Assembly: GCA_900771425.1 (NCBI GenBank)
Contig: CAAGNV010000046.1
Coordinates: 1 to 42,568 of the forward strand
Source: Bacteroidaceae bacterium
GTDB taxonomy: Bacteria > Bacteroidota > Bacteroidia > Bacteroidales > Bacteroidaceae
Direction of reading: 5' to 3'
DNA length: 42,568 nt
In this document: positions 26,096 to 34,633 of the stretch, piece by piece
Layout of the letters: every line of letters starts with the position of its first letter
How positions within the stretch are numbered: the first letter of the stretch is position 1
Made by a program: the position numbers and the translations under genes
Notes under the pieces: generated by a model
The model's input: only the letters and a program-made list of their open reading frames with translations
Databases searched by the model: none
What the model was told of the DNA's origin: nothing

Positions 26096-26710
26096 ATGAA
26101 GATACTTGCAGTCGGCATGAATTACGCCGAACACAATAAAGAACTAAACAATACGTTATTACTTAAAGAACCGGTAATATTCTCCAAGCCTGAATCTGCT
26201 GTGATACGCGAGAACAAGCCGTTCTTCATACCTGACTTTGCCGAACGATTCGACTATGAGACAGAACTCGTAGTCAGAATCAACCGATTAGGAAAGAACA
26301 TACCCGAACGCTTTGCCCATAGGTACTACGACGAAGTGACACTCGGTATTGACTTCACGGCTCGCGACATGCAAGAGAAACTGCGTAAAGAAGGACTGCC
26401 ATGGGAACTGTGCAAGGCATTCGATGGCTCGGCAGCAATAGGTGAGTTCATTCCAAAGACTGAATTACCACCAGTCCAGGACATTCATTTCCATCTCGAC
26501 ATCGAAGGCGAGACAGTTCAACGAGGCCACACAGCCGACATGATACACTCCGTTGACAGCCTTATCGCATACGTCAGTCAGTTCTTCACACTGAAGACAG
26601 GCGACTTAATATTTACAGGAACACCGGCAGGAGTCGGACCAGTCAGCGAGGGCATGCACCTAAATGCTTACATCGAAGACCGTAAAGTACTGGAGCAAAG
26701 AATTAAATAA
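26096..26710 (+). CDS. Fumarylacetoacetate hydrolase family protein
   Basis: A 204-residue single-domain member of the FAH superfamily (fumarylpyruvate hydrolase, acylpyruvase or oxaloacetate decarboxylase type). Visible family elements are YETELVVRINR with metal-binding Glu residues, LGIDFTARDMQ with the metal-binding Asp, and TGDLIFTGTPAGVGPV at the C-terminus. Members act on beta-keto acids using magnesium; one proposed housekeeping role is clearing oxaloacetate enol or acylpyruvates. The gene is 33 nt after rseP and 31 nt before the chosen porU start, so it appears to be an operon passenger. The substrate is not assigned. Confidence 0.87.
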   Translation: MKILAVGMNYAEHNKELNNTLLLKEPVIFSKPESAVIRENKPFFIPDFAERFDYETELVVRINRLGKNIPERFAHRYYDEVTLGIDFTARDMQEKLRKEGLPWELCKAFDGSAAIGEFIPKTELPPVQDIHFHLDIEGETVQRGHTADMIHSVDSLIAYVSQFFTLKTGDLIFTGTPAGVGPVSEGMHLNAYIEDRKVLEQRIK

Positions 26711-26741
26711 CGTGCATAAAATCACAAACGAACATACTCCT

Positions 26742-29700
26742 ATGACCAACAGGACAATCCATAAAAACCGCAAAAGCAACAACTTTCAGATGCTGCTGAC
26801 AGCACTTATTCTGTTCTGTTTCTCATATTCATATACCTCTGCACAAAGTAGCAGATATGCCGAACATTCATTGCTTTCAAAGGGCAAATGGGTCAAGATC
26901 CGCGTCAAGGATGCAGGAGTTTACTCTCTTTCAAAGAGTCAGTTGGCAAGTATGGGCTTTATGAATCCTGCACAAGTATGCCTGTACGGATACAATCTGC
27001 CTGTTCTGCCAGAGGCATGTATAGAACAAATCAGCGACGACTTAACTGAAATTCCACTTTATCGCCGCGATGACAATTCGCTTTTGTTCTACTCTTGCGG
27101 AACAACTCAATGGTCACGCAAGAGTCAGACTTCAATTGAGTTCGATCACTTCAACAATCCTTATTCAAAGTACGTCTATTATTTCGTAACAGAACGTACT
27201 GACAGTGTCCCTGCAGCATTTGCCGTAAAATCAGAAAAGACAAGTACAGCAGCCATCACATCATTTGACGACTATGCGTTGATTGAAAACGATGAGTTCA
27301 GTTTTATCAATGCAGGCCGCACATTTTATGAGCGTTACGACTATGCAAATGGCCGCAGCAAAACATATAAAATATCACTTCCAGGCATTGAAGGAAGCAC
27401 TGCCCGACTGTGTGTGAAGTTTGCCGGCGCTGGTTCATCTACATCCAAGATGTCAATCACAGCCAACGACACTACATTTGCACCATATTCGATTGCTGCA
27501 TTACAAGAATATGAATATGGCATCGACATCACACGGACATATAATTTCAATTGTGCCAAAGAACAAAACTCCATTACTCTCAACCACGAGAGACAGTCGG
27601 GAGTGAGCGGTCACCTCGACTACATCGCTATATTCTACAAGCACAAACTTGACCTTACAAGCTCATCATTCCTGCCATTCCGTGCTTCACGTCCAAAAGG
27701 ACAAGCATATAGATTCCAGATTTCCGGGGCACGTGAGGACACACGCGTATGGGCTGTCACATCGCCATCAAGCACGTACGAAATAGAAAGCAGCCTCGAA
27801 GGAAACGTACTTACAGCATACGCTCCATCTGAAAAGACCGTTCAGGAGTATGTTGCAGTAAATACAACGGCAAGTTTCCCTTCGCCAGAAATTGTCGGAA
27901 CAATAGGCAATCAGGACCTTCATGCATTGAAGGACATTGATTTTGTCATTATCGTTCCTGCCAACGGAAAACTGACAGCACAGGCTCAGCGACTGGCAGA
28001 TGCACATACGGAAAAAGACACTTTACGCTGTGCCGTCGTACGTGCCGACCAGATTTACAATGAGTTTTCATCAGGTACGCCTGACATAACAGCCTATCGT
28101 CGTTTTATGAAGATGCTTTATGACAGGGCATCATCACCTGCCAACAAGCCCAAAAACGTATGTCTGTTCGGTGACGGAGTATGGGACAACAAGATGCAGA
28201 CCGATGCCATGGCGCGCCATTCTGCCGATGACTACTTACTTTGCTACGAATCGGACAACAGCGTAAGTCACACAAACAGTTATGTTTTCGAAGAATACAT
28301 AACACTGCTTGCCGACGGCAAAGGCGTGAAGCCTCTGAAAGAAGCATACGATTGCGGCGTTGGACGCATTACAGTAACAACCGAAGCACAGGCAAAGAGT
28401 GTGGTTGATAAACTCATCAGTTATATAAACAATGAGCAGACCGGCAGTTGGAAGAACACTATTTGCATGATGGCAGACGACGGCAACGCCAATGTTCACA
28501 TGAACGATGCCGAAGCCATAACGTCGCAGACGCAAAGTCTTTACCCCGACTATAACATAAAGAAGATTTATTGGGACTCATACAAGCGCGAACAAAGTGC
28601 AGTAGGAAACTCTTACCCTGCAACATACAACGATATAAACAAGCAGATGGAAGACGGCGCACTCATCATGAACTACACCGGTCACGGTGCCGCCTACTGT
28701 CTGAGTCATGAGCAAGTACTGAAGCGTGCCGACTTTGAGAACTGGTCGTCGCCACGCCTTCCGTTCTGGATTCATGCAGCATGTGATGTCACTCCGTTCG
28801 ACATGGATGAAGAAAACATCGGAGAGTCAGCGTTGCTTAACCCTACAGGTGGTGCTGTCGGAGTCCTTTCTTCCACTCGTACGGTTTATTCTTCACAGAA
28901 TAGGGCACTCAATACTGGTTTTATGAAATATGTGTTGGCAGACAAACCTGATCAAAAGCACTATACACTCGGTGAAGCACTTGCAAAGGCAAAGAGCGAA
29001 ATAGCCACGCAGGCAGGCATCAGCATGCGCGACTCAATCAACAAATGCCACTTTGTATTGCTCGGCGACCCTGCCATTTACCTCACCCGCCCTACTTATA
29101 AAGCCGTCATTGATTCATTCGAAGGCGGCGAAGATCATGACGGGCAACAGATGATTGGTGCCGGTGCTGTGGTATCAGTCAAGGGACATATTGAAGATGA
29201 AGACGGTCAACCGGTCAAGAACTTCAATGGAACTGTCTCGCCGACAGTGTTCGACAATCTCGAAAAGATTACTTGTAACAATAATGCCGGTGAGGACATT
29301 ACGCCAAAGACATATTATGACCGCACAAAAGTCCTGTATATGGGAACCGACTCAGTACGCAACGGAGAGTTCCAGTTTACCTTCCCAGTACCGCTCGACA
29401 TCAATTATTCCGATGAGTCAGGACTGCTCAGCATATATGCCGTCAATACTTCAAGGACAATCGAGGCCAATGGCAAGTACGAAGACTTCCTTGTCGGTGG
29501 CACCTCTGACATAGGTAACGACACAACCGGTCCTACAATTAAGCTAACACTCAACAGCACTGAATTTGAAAGTAACGGTGACAGTATTATAGTTTCAGAC
29601 ATAGTCATGCATGAAACCCCTTTCTTGCATGCCACATTGTTTGACGAAAGCGGAATCAGTACGACAGGTAGTGGCATCGGTCACGACATATGCCTGATTA

Positions 29701-30197
29701 TCGACAACGATGCTGACATGACATACAATCTTAACAGTTATTTCAACAATACCGAAGGTTCATGGAAACAAGGTACAGTAGATTTCAGCATACCTGCACT
29801 GAGTTCAGGCAGTCACACACTGCTGTTCCGTGCATGGGACAACTTCAATAATCCTTCTTCTATTACCATTAACTTTGAAGTATGCGAAGGACTTGAACCA
29901 CAAATATTCAGTATGCGAATCAAGTCACCTGCCCGCGGAGAGTTATTGCTTGACATAGAGAACGACCGCCCACAGTCCGTACTTAATGTAGAGGTTGATG
30001 TCTTCGACATGGCAGGACGTAAAGTATGGCATGGCGGAGAGAAAGGTATCAGCGCATCAAACTTCTATACATACAAGTGCAATCTTAATGCCTCAAACGG
30101 TCACATGCCTCCGGGCATATATATATGCAAGGCATACGTCTCAACCGCCAATGGCGACAAGGCAAGCAAATCCATTAAATTCGTAGTTGCACAATAA
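26742..30197 (+). CDS. porU: PorU, type IX secretion system C-terminal signal peptidase
   Basis: A 1151-residue gingipain-fold (C25) cysteine peptidase that removes C-terminal signals from T9SS cargo at the cell surface and, in Porphyromonas gingivalis, acts as a sortase attaching cargo to A-LPS. The signal peptide is about residues 14-36 (MLLTALILFCFSYSYTSAQ). The catalytic dyad is probably His648 in NYTGHGAAY and Cys681 in IHAACD. The last ~75 residues resemble a T9SS C-terminal domain (VDVFDMAGRKVWHG, PPGIYICKAYV), which PorU itself retains in the known system. An in-frame ATG at 26664 lies inside the preceding gene and would put a charged leader before the signal peptide, so 26742 was chosen. 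porV follows. Confidence 0.93.
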   Translation: MTNRTIHKNRKSNNFQMLLTALILFCFSYSYTSAQSSRYAEHSLLSKGKWVKIRVKDAGVYSLSKSQLASMGFMNPAQVCLYGYNLPVLPEACIEQISDDLTEIPLYRRDDNSLLFYSCGTTQWSRKSQTSIEFDHFNNPYSKYVYYFVTERTDSVPAAFAVKSEKTSTAAITSFDDYALIENDEFSFINAGRTFYERYDYANGRSKTYKISLPGIEGSTARLCVKFAGAGSSTSKMSITANDTTFAPYSIAALQEYEYGIDITRTYNFNCAKEQNSITLNHERQSGVSGHLDYIAIFYKHKLDLTSSSFLPFRASRPKGQAYRFQISGAREDTRVWAVTSPSSTYEIESSLEGNVLTAYAPSEKTVQEYVAVNTTASFPSPEIVGTIGNQDLHALKDIDFVIIVPANGKLTAQAQRLADAHTEKDTLRCAVVRADQIYNEFSSGTPDITAYRRFMKMLYDRASSPANKPKNVCLFGDGVWDNKMQTDAMARHSADDYLLCYESDNSVSHTNSYVFEEYITLLADGKGVKPLKEAYDCGVGRITVTTEAQAKSVVDKLISYINNEQTGSWKNTICMMADDGNANVHMNDAEAITSQTQSLYPDYNIKKIYWDSYKREQSAVGNSYPATYNDINKQMEDGALIMNYTGHGAAYCLSHEQVLKRADFENWSSPRLPFWIHAACDVTPFDMDEENIGESALLNPTGGAVGVLSSTRTVYSSQNRALNTGFMKYVLADKPDQKHYTLGEALAKAKSEIATQAGISMRDSINKCHFVLLGDPAIYLTRPTYKAVIDSFEGGEDHDGQQMIGAGAVVSVKGHIEDEDGQPVKNFNGTVSPTVFDNLEKITCNNNAGEDITPKTYYDRTKVLYMGTDSVRNGEFQFTFPVPLDINYSDESGLLSIYAVNTSRTIEANGKYEDFLVGGTSDIGNDTTGPTIKLTLNSTEFESNGDSIIVSDIVMHETPFLHATLFDESGISTTGSGIGHDICLIIDNDADMTYNLNSYFNNTEGSWKQGTVDFSIPALSSGSHTLLFRAWDNFNNPSSITINFEVCEGLEPQIFSMRIKSPARGELLLDIENDRPQSVLNVEVDVFDMAGRKVWHGGEKGISASNFYTYKCNLNASNGHMPPGIYICKAYVSTANGDKASKSIKFVVAQ

Positions 30198-30319
30198 AAC
30201 ACGATACTTTTACGTTATCAATATAAGCGGACACTATAGACCACGTGCAAATACAGTCACATGAATAAAACAATCTACAGTGAACAATTCGCTTCAATAA
30301 CAAAATCAATATAAATGAC

Positions 30320-31531
30320 ATGAAACGACTTATCACCACATTCATCTTCACCGCAATACTGGCAGGAAACCTGAGCGCACAAGATGTAAAAGATCAGTTC
30401 AATCCAATATATTACGGAGTAACCTCGTTGGCAATTGCCCCTGACGCACGTGCAGGTGCAATGGGTGACGTTGGTGCTGCGACTGACCCGGATGTCAACT
30501 CACAGTATTGGAACCCGGCAAAATATCCATTCACTATTAGCCGTTCGGGCATAGCACTCAACTATACTCCATGGTTGCGCCAGATTGTCAACGACATTGA
30601 TCTTGCCAACGTTACAGGTTATTACCGCATCGGCGACTATGATGCTGTCAGTGCTTCATTGCGTTATTTCTCGCTCGGTGAAGTGACATTCGGCGCGTAT
30701 GACGGCAACTCGGATGAAGGTGAGATAATAAAGCCTTACGAGATGTCATTCGATGTTGCGTACTCACGTATGCTCTCCGAGACATTCTCTGCAGCAGTCG
30801 GATTGCGTTTCATCTACTCTGACCTCGCAGCAAATAAATACGATGACAGTTTCACTCCTGGTTCTGCATTTGCTGCCGACCTCGCCATGTATCACAACGG
30901 ATACCTTAATCTCGGACATCGTGAGTGCCAACTCGGCTGGGGTCTTAACATCAACAACATCGGTAGCAAGATATCTTTCCAGGACGGCGACTATGCCGAG
31001 TTCCTGCCAACCAATCTCCGATTCGGTCTCTCGCTTATGGTTCCGATTGACGAGTACAACACAATCAGTTTCTCGGCCGATGCCAACAAGATGCTTGTAC
31101 CAACACGCCCTACCCTTAGCCAATACATAGAAGAGACAGGAAGTGCCGAGGACGATTACTCAGGCTATACAGCATGGTTGGCTGACGAAGGCTACTACAA
31201 CGTGTCACCTATATCCGGTATCTTCAAGTCGTTCAATGATGCACCAGGTGGTTTCAAGGAGGAACTGCAGGAAATACAGTGGAGTGCCGGTATGGAATAT
31301 TCTTACAACAACCAGTTCTTCGTACGCGCCGGATACCACTACGAGCATCCTAACAAGGGTAACCGCAAGTACTACACAGTCGGTGCTGGTTTCAAGATGA
31401 ACGTATTCTCCATCGATGCAGGCTATGTCATCTCGGCAGCTCAGTCAAACCCACTCGACCAAACCCTCCGTGTTTCACTTGCATTCGACATGGACGGCAT
31501 TGGCGACATACTCGGAAAGAAGCGTAAGTAA
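30320..31531 (+). CDS. porV: PorV (LptO), type IX secretion outer-membrane shuttle protein
   Basis: A 403-residue FadL-like outer-membrane beta-barrel of the PorV family. Known PorV binds cargo emerging from the SprA/Sov translocon and brings it to PorU. The signal peptide ends near residue 20 (FTAILAGNLSAQ). The typical start of the mature protein, FNPIYYGVTSLAIAPDARAGAMGDVGAAT, and the C-terminal barrel strands FSIDAGYVISAAQSNPLDQTLRVSLAF are clear. The porU-porV order matches P. gingivalis. The 122 nt between porU and porV contain no obvious promoter, so the pair is probably cotranscribed and ends at the hairpin at 31601-31640. Confidence 0.93.
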   Translation: MKRLITTFIFTAILAGNLSAQDVKDQFNPIYYGVTSLAIAPDARAGAMGDVGAATDPDVNSQYWNPAKYPFTISRSGIALNYTPWLRQIVNDIDLANVTGYYRIGDYDAVSASLRYFSLGEVTFGAYDGNSDEGEIIKPYEMSFDVAYSRMLSETFSAAVGLRFIYSDLAANKYDDSFTPGSAFAADLAMYHNGYLNLGHRECQLGWGLNINNIGSKISFQDGDYAEFLPTNLRFGLSLMVPIDEYNTISFSADANKMLVPTRPTLSQYIEETGSAEDDYSGYTAWLADEGYYNVSPISGIFKSFNDAPGGFKEELQEIQWSAGMEYSYNNQFFVRAGYHYEHPNKGNRKYYTVGAGFKMNVFSIDAGYVISAAQSNPLDQTLRVSLAFDMDGIGDILGKKRK

Positions 31532-31600
31532 GTCAGAAGGAAAGTACAAACAAGCCATCACATCCGAACATTCTTTCGTCCACTTCAATTCATAATTAAC

Positions 31601-31640
31601 AAAAGCAGTATATGCATAACGACGCGCATATACTGCTTTT
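31601..31640 (+). terminator. Bidirectional terminator between porV and the GlcNAc-kinase-like gene
   Basis: AAAAGCAGTATATGC (31601-31615) pairs with GCATATACTGCTTTT (31626-31640), a perfect 15-bp stem with a 10-nt loop. The A/T ends give a U-rich tail in both directions, fitting the convergent genes around it. Confidence 0.9.
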
Positions 31641-31696
31641 GCTTTATGCATTCATTACGTCGAAAAAGAAGAAGAGGCACTTCACGTCCGAAGGTA

Positions 31697-31773
31697 CACT
31701 GCTTCGGGGTCGAACGTACACTGCTTCGGCCATGAAAACCCACTGCTTCGGATGCGAAAACCCACTGCTTCGA
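31697..31773 (-). repeat. Four-unit array with an exact 22-bp period
   Basis: CACTGCTTCGG occurs at 31697-31707, 31719-31729 and 31741-31751, and CACTGCTTCGA at 31763-31773, every 22 bp exactly. The other half of each unit varies: the first two carry GTA and the last two AAAACC before the core. It lies immediately 3' of the minus-strand kinase gene (10 nt) and before the bidirectional terminator, so on the minus strand (core CCGAAGCAGTG) it would be in that gene's 3' untranslated region. The period is not a multiple of three, so it is not a coding repeat. Confidence 0.88.
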
Positions 31774-31782
31774 GAATGGACA

Positions 31783-32619
31783 TCAGTTCGTGTGAAACTG
31801 AACCATTCCTTGCAAAGGATTACGCATAACAGTACTTACTTCGTAGCCAAAGGATGAAGCCACCTGGCGAATAACATCTTCATAAGCCCATGCAACTGAA
31901 CCTACAAAAGAACAGGTGTGCGAAGCATCGGGGATGTTCTTTATGTAGTTGTCTATGTTGCGGATGAAGAACTGGCGGAAGCAATCCATCACGAATTCCT
32001 TGACTTCTGGAATGTCGAGATGACGCTGGCAGAACTGGCTGACTTGCCCGAGGAAACGATTTGGCATTGGCTGACGATACACCTTATTTATTATATCTGC
32101 GGCGGTGAGCGACGTCTCGTCGAAGAAGAGTTGGCAGGTCGAAGGAGAGAATTGTTCCTTTAGTATGTCGCCCACCAAGCGCTTGCCGATGTATGCACCA
32201 CTGCCCTCATCACCAAGAATATAACCGAGTGGCGACACATTCTTCACAATTTCACGACCGTCATAATAGCACGAATTGGCTCCCGTACCAAGTATGCAGG
32301 CTATGCCCGCATTCTTCTGAAGCAAGGCACGGGCTGCTCCGAGCATGTCGGAGTTCACCTCGGCAGGACAATGGAACACGTACTCAAGTATCGTTTTCAG
32401 TTTAGGCGAAGCCTCCTTCGTACATCCGGCTCCGTAGAAATATATTTCCGTAACTGGTTCGTTGAGTTGTGGAAGGAGTTCGTCGGTAAGTATCTGACGA
32501 ATGGTTTCACTGTCCTGATGAAACGGATTGATACCTTGGGTGAAGAGGCTTTGACACCCGCTGTCCCCTACTCTGCCCCATTCGGTCTTGGTCGAGCCAC
32601 TATCTGCAATGAGTTTCAT
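31783..32619 (-). CDS. BadF/BadG-type ATPase, N-acetylglucosamine kinase-like
   Basis: A 278-residue ASKHA-fold sugar kinase of the BadF/BadG/BcrA/BcrD group. The phosphate-1 loop is LIADSGSTKTEW at residues 3-14; ACILGTGANSCYYDG (about 110-124) and LGYILGDEGSGAYIGKRLV (about 131-149) match GlcNAc/MurNAc kinases rather than benzoyl-CoA reductase activators. The likely role is phosphorylating amino sugars recovered from peptidoglycan or glycans. Its start overlaps the manC stop by 4 nt, so translation is probably coupled. Whether the substrate is GlcNAc, MurNAc or glucosamine cannot be told. Confidence 0.82.
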   Translation of the reverse strand: MKLIADSGSTKTEWGRVGDSGCQSLFTQGINPFHQDSETIRQILTDELLPQLNEPVTEIYFYGAGCTKEASPKLKTILEYVFHCPAEVNSDMLGAARALLQKNAGIACILGTGANSCYYDGREIVKNVSPLGYILGDEGSGAYIGKRLVGDILKEQFSPSTCQLFFDETSLTAADIINKVYRQPMPNRFLGQVSQFCQRHLDIPEVKEFVMDCFRQFFIRNIDNYIKNIPDASHTCSFVGSVAWAYEDVIRQVASSFGYEVSTVMRNPLQGMVQFHTN

Positions 32620-33677
32620 TCGGCACTAAATTCTTTTATGCGTTGTTCTTCCGAGAGTTTACAGATGAGAAGCGTACCGTCTTTTTCGGCCACGATGTAG
32701 CCATCAAGTCCTTGAACCACCACGCGTTTCTCTTCGGACGTGTGAACTATGCAGTTCGCGCACTCGTGCATTTCGATACGAGGACCAATGGTTGCATTGC
32801 CTTCGTCATCCTTCTGCGAGAGGGTGATGAGCGATCCCCACGTACCAACGTCGCTCCATCCGAAGTCGGCAGGGCAGACATAAATCTCCTGTGCTTTCTC
32901 CATGACAGCATAGTCAATGCTGATGCTCGGGCAAGTCGGGAAGAGCTGATTGACCATTTCCTGCTCCTTGTCCGTTCCGAGGTAAGGATTGAGGCGGTCG
33001 AACACGGCTGTGACTTCGGGTGCATGGAGTTTCAGTTGACTTACAATGGTACGGACATTCCATACGAATATGCCTGAGTTCCAATAAAATTCAGGCTGAC
33101 TGATGTATTGCTTGGCAGTTTCCAAGTTTGGTTTCTCGCGAAACTGAGCAACCTTGAAGATTGCACCATCAGCACAAATGCCGTCAGTTCCTTCCTTTAC
33201 ACGCTCGATGTAGCCGTAGCCAGTTTCAGGACGGGTAGGTTTCATGCCCAGAGTCAGTATGGCATCATTGGCAGACGTAAAGTCGAGAGCCAGGCGCATG
33301 ACACGCTGAAACTCTATGACATCAGTCACGATGTGGTCACTCGGAGTGATTATGAGGTTGGCATCGGGAGCTATCTGCTTGATGCGCCAACTGACGTATG
33401 CTATGCAAGGTGCGGTGTTGCGGCGGCAAGGTTCAAGAAGAATGTGATCTGGGGAGATGTCGGGAAGCTGCTCACGAACGATGTCACGATACGATTCGCT
33501 CGTTACTACCCACACATTTTCATTGGGAACTATACCGCGAAAACGGTCGAGGGTGAGCTGAATGAAAGTGCGTCCGCACCCCATCACGTCGATGAATTGC
33601 TTCGGACATTCGGGTGTACTCATCGGCCAGAACCTACTGCCGACACCACCCGCCATGATGACTAAGTGATTGTTCAT
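32616..33677 (-). CDS. manC: Mannose-1-phosphate guanylyltransferase
   Basis: A 353-residue nucleotidyltransferase making GDP-mannose from mannose 1-phosphate and GTP, for capsule, LPS and glycoprotein glycans. The signature VIMAGGVGSRFWPMSTPECPKQF spans residues 6-28; ITPSDHIV and FREKPN are also typical. The length fits the single-domain enzyme without the phosphomannose isomerase part found in bifunctional proteins. It is the first gene after the promoter at 33726-33757 and is coupled to the downstream kinase gene by a 4-nt overlap. GDP-mannose could also supply GDP-fucose for Bacteroidetes O-glycosylation (family knowledge, not shown here). Confidence 0.93.
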   Translation of the reverse strand: MNNHLVIMAGGVGSRFWPMSTPECPKQFIDVMGCGRTFIQLTLDRFRGIVPNENVWVVTSESYRDIVREQLPDISPDHILLEPCRRNTAPCIAYVSWRIKQIAPDANLIITPSDHIVTDVIEFQRVMRLALDFTSANDAILTLGMKPTRPETGYGYIERVKEGTDGICADGAIFKVAQFREKPNLETAKQYISQPEFYWNSGIFVWNVRTIVSQLKLHAPEVTAVFDRLNPYLGTDKEQEMVNQLFPTCPSISIDYAVMEKAQEIYVCPADFGWSDVGTWGSLITLSQKDDEGNATIGPRIEMHECANCIVHTSEEKRVVVQGLDGYIVAEKDGTLLICKLSEEQRIKEFSAE

Positions 33678-33725
33678 ATTGATAACGTATTATATGAATT
33701 GACGATTAGATAATGATTTCAATTG

Positions 33726-33757
33726 CAAATATACGATAAAAGCGGCTAACTACCAAA
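33726..33757 (-). promoter_or_regulatory. Promoter of manC embedded in the rpsP terminator
   Basis: On the minus strand TTTG (33757-33754), 20 nt, then TATATTTG (33733-33726), a close match to the TTTG-N19/21-TAnnTTTG consensus. The -33 element lies in the loop of the rpsP terminator hairpin, and the -7 element directly follows the stem. Confidence 0.75.
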
Positions 33758-33774
33758 AATAGTCAGCCGCTTTT
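33738..33774 (-). terminator. Terminator after rpsP
   Basis: On the minus strand a 15-bp stem AAAAGCGGCTGACTA / TAGTTAGCCGCTTTT with one G-T wobble, loop TTTTTGG, ending in TTTT. It starts 24 nt after the rpsP stop. Confidence 0.88.
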
Positions 33775-33797
33775 TCTAAAATTGTACCCTAAAAGAA

Positions 33798-34331
33798 TTA
33801 TGCTTCAGCTGGTGCTTCTTCTGCAGCAGCCTCTTCTGCTGGTTCTTCAGCAGGTTGAGCAGCAGCGAGTGCAGCAGCCTTCTTGTCAGCTACCTTCTGA
33901 GCGATAGCATCGTTCACCTTCTTTTCAGCAGCGATGCGTGCTTCGTAAGCAGCCTTCTTATCAGCAGCCTTCTTAGCTTCGAAAGCGTTAGCCTTGTCAT
34001 TCTTGGCAGCCTTCCAAGCATCGAACTTAGCCTGTGCAGCCTGTTCGTCGAATGCGCCCTTCTTAACACCACCGAGGAGGTGCTTCATCATGTACACACC
34101 TTCAGAAGAGAGGATGTTGCGTACAGTGTCAGTTGGCTGAGCACCACATTGTACCCAGTAGAGAGCACGTTCGAATTTCAAATCAATAGTAGCGGGATTG
34201 GTGTTAGGGTTATAAGTACCAATCTTCTCAACGTAGCGACCATCACGTGGTGCATTAACATCTGCGATAACGATAGCATAGAAAGCGTAGTTCTTGCGAC
34301 CGTGACGCTGCAATCTAATCTTAGTTGCCAT
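33798..34331 (-). CDS. rpsP: 30S ribosomal protein S16 with long Ala/Glu-rich tail
   Basis: A 177-residue S16, a component of the 30S body that aids its assembly. The conserved core is residues 1 to about 90 (MATKIRLQRHGRKNYAFYAIVIAD, RDGRYVEKIGTYNPNTNP, ALYWVQCGAQPTDTVRNILSSEG). A C-terminal extension of about 85 residues, first Lys/Ala-rich then Ala/Glu/Pro-rich, roughly doubles the usual 80-90 residue length, as is common in Bacteroidetes. The ATG at 34331 gives the conserved N-terminus; the frame runs upstream to 34400, but that overlaps the promoter. It stands alone between its promoter and terminator, not with rimM. Confidence 0.95.
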   Translation of the reverse strand: MATKIRLQRHGRKNYAFYAIVIADVNAPRDGRYVEKIGTYNPNTNPATIDLKFERALYWVQCGAQPTDTVRNILSSEGVYMMKHLLGGVKKGAFDEQAAQAKFDAWKAAKNDKANAFEAKKAADKKAAYEARIAAEKKVNDAIAQKVADKKAAALAAAQPAEEPAEEAAAEEAPAEA

Positions 34332-34397
34332 TTGTTTTGTTTGTTTTTTATTTGTTATTAAATGATTTGAAGTGCTGCTAACTCGTAACAGCGACTG

Positions 34398-34428
34398 CAA
34401 AGGTACAACATTTTTACGAATCTACAAT
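34398..34428 (-). promoter_or_regulatory. Promoter of rpsP
   Basis: On the minus strand ATTG (34428-34425), exactly 19 nt, then TACCTTTG (34405-34398), matching the Bacteroidetes -33/-7 arrangement. It gives a leader of about 55-60 nt before the rpsP start at 34331. Confidence 0.72.
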
Positions 34429-34496
34429 CATACACAGCCATTTATTTCATCATTATCACACAATTAAAGGGGTTAATAGCCGAAAAACACATGGTT

Positions 34497-34567
34497 GAAT
34501 GGCAAAAGACGTACGGATGTGTTGGGCATTACGTACGGATGCGCAGAGCATGGCATCCGTATGTAAT
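34497..34567. repeat. 22-bp direct repeat capped by an inverted copy, between the rpsP promoter and a terminator
   Basis: ACGTACGGATG occurs at 34509-34519 and 34531-34541, exactly 22 bp apart. The second copy pairs with an inverted one: ATTACGTACGGATGC (34528-34542) against GCATCCGTATGTAAT (34553-34567), 14 of 15 pairs Watson-Crick. The stretch 34497-34520, read on the minus strand, matches 22802-22825 beside the murA array at 21 of 24 positions. The whole element lies within the 302-nt gap 34332-34633, which otherwise holds the rpsP leader and promoter and the terminator at 34574-34605. Confidence 0.75.
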
Positions 34568-34573
34568 ATCGAA

Positions 34574-34605
34574 AAGTCCTGCACAACATAAGCTGTGCAG
34601 GACTT
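34574..34605 (-). terminator. Terminator closing the secreted-protein/peptide unit
   Basis: A perfect 12-bp stem, AAGTCCTGCACA (34574-34585) with TGTGCAGGACTT (34594-34605), 8-nt loop. On the minus strand it is followed by TTCG and lies 28 nt after the stop of the small peptide gene at 34634-34801. Confidence 0.85.
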
Positions 34606-34633
34606 CAAGTCTGTTAGGTTGTCATTGTGTCAG

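Noticed and set aside
26664..26741. Longer N-terminus for PorU (start at 26664)
   Set aside because: It overlaps the FAH-family gene and would place about 26 charged residues ahead of the signal peptide region.
31612..31857. Small plus-strand frame after porV
   Set aside because: It runs through a terminator hairpin and a 22-bp repeat array, whose period is not a multiple of three, then into the end of the minus-strand kinase gene.
33108..33665. Plus-strand open frame of 185 codons opposite manC
   Set aside because: Antisense to a clear guanylyltransferase gene; no domain and no promoter.
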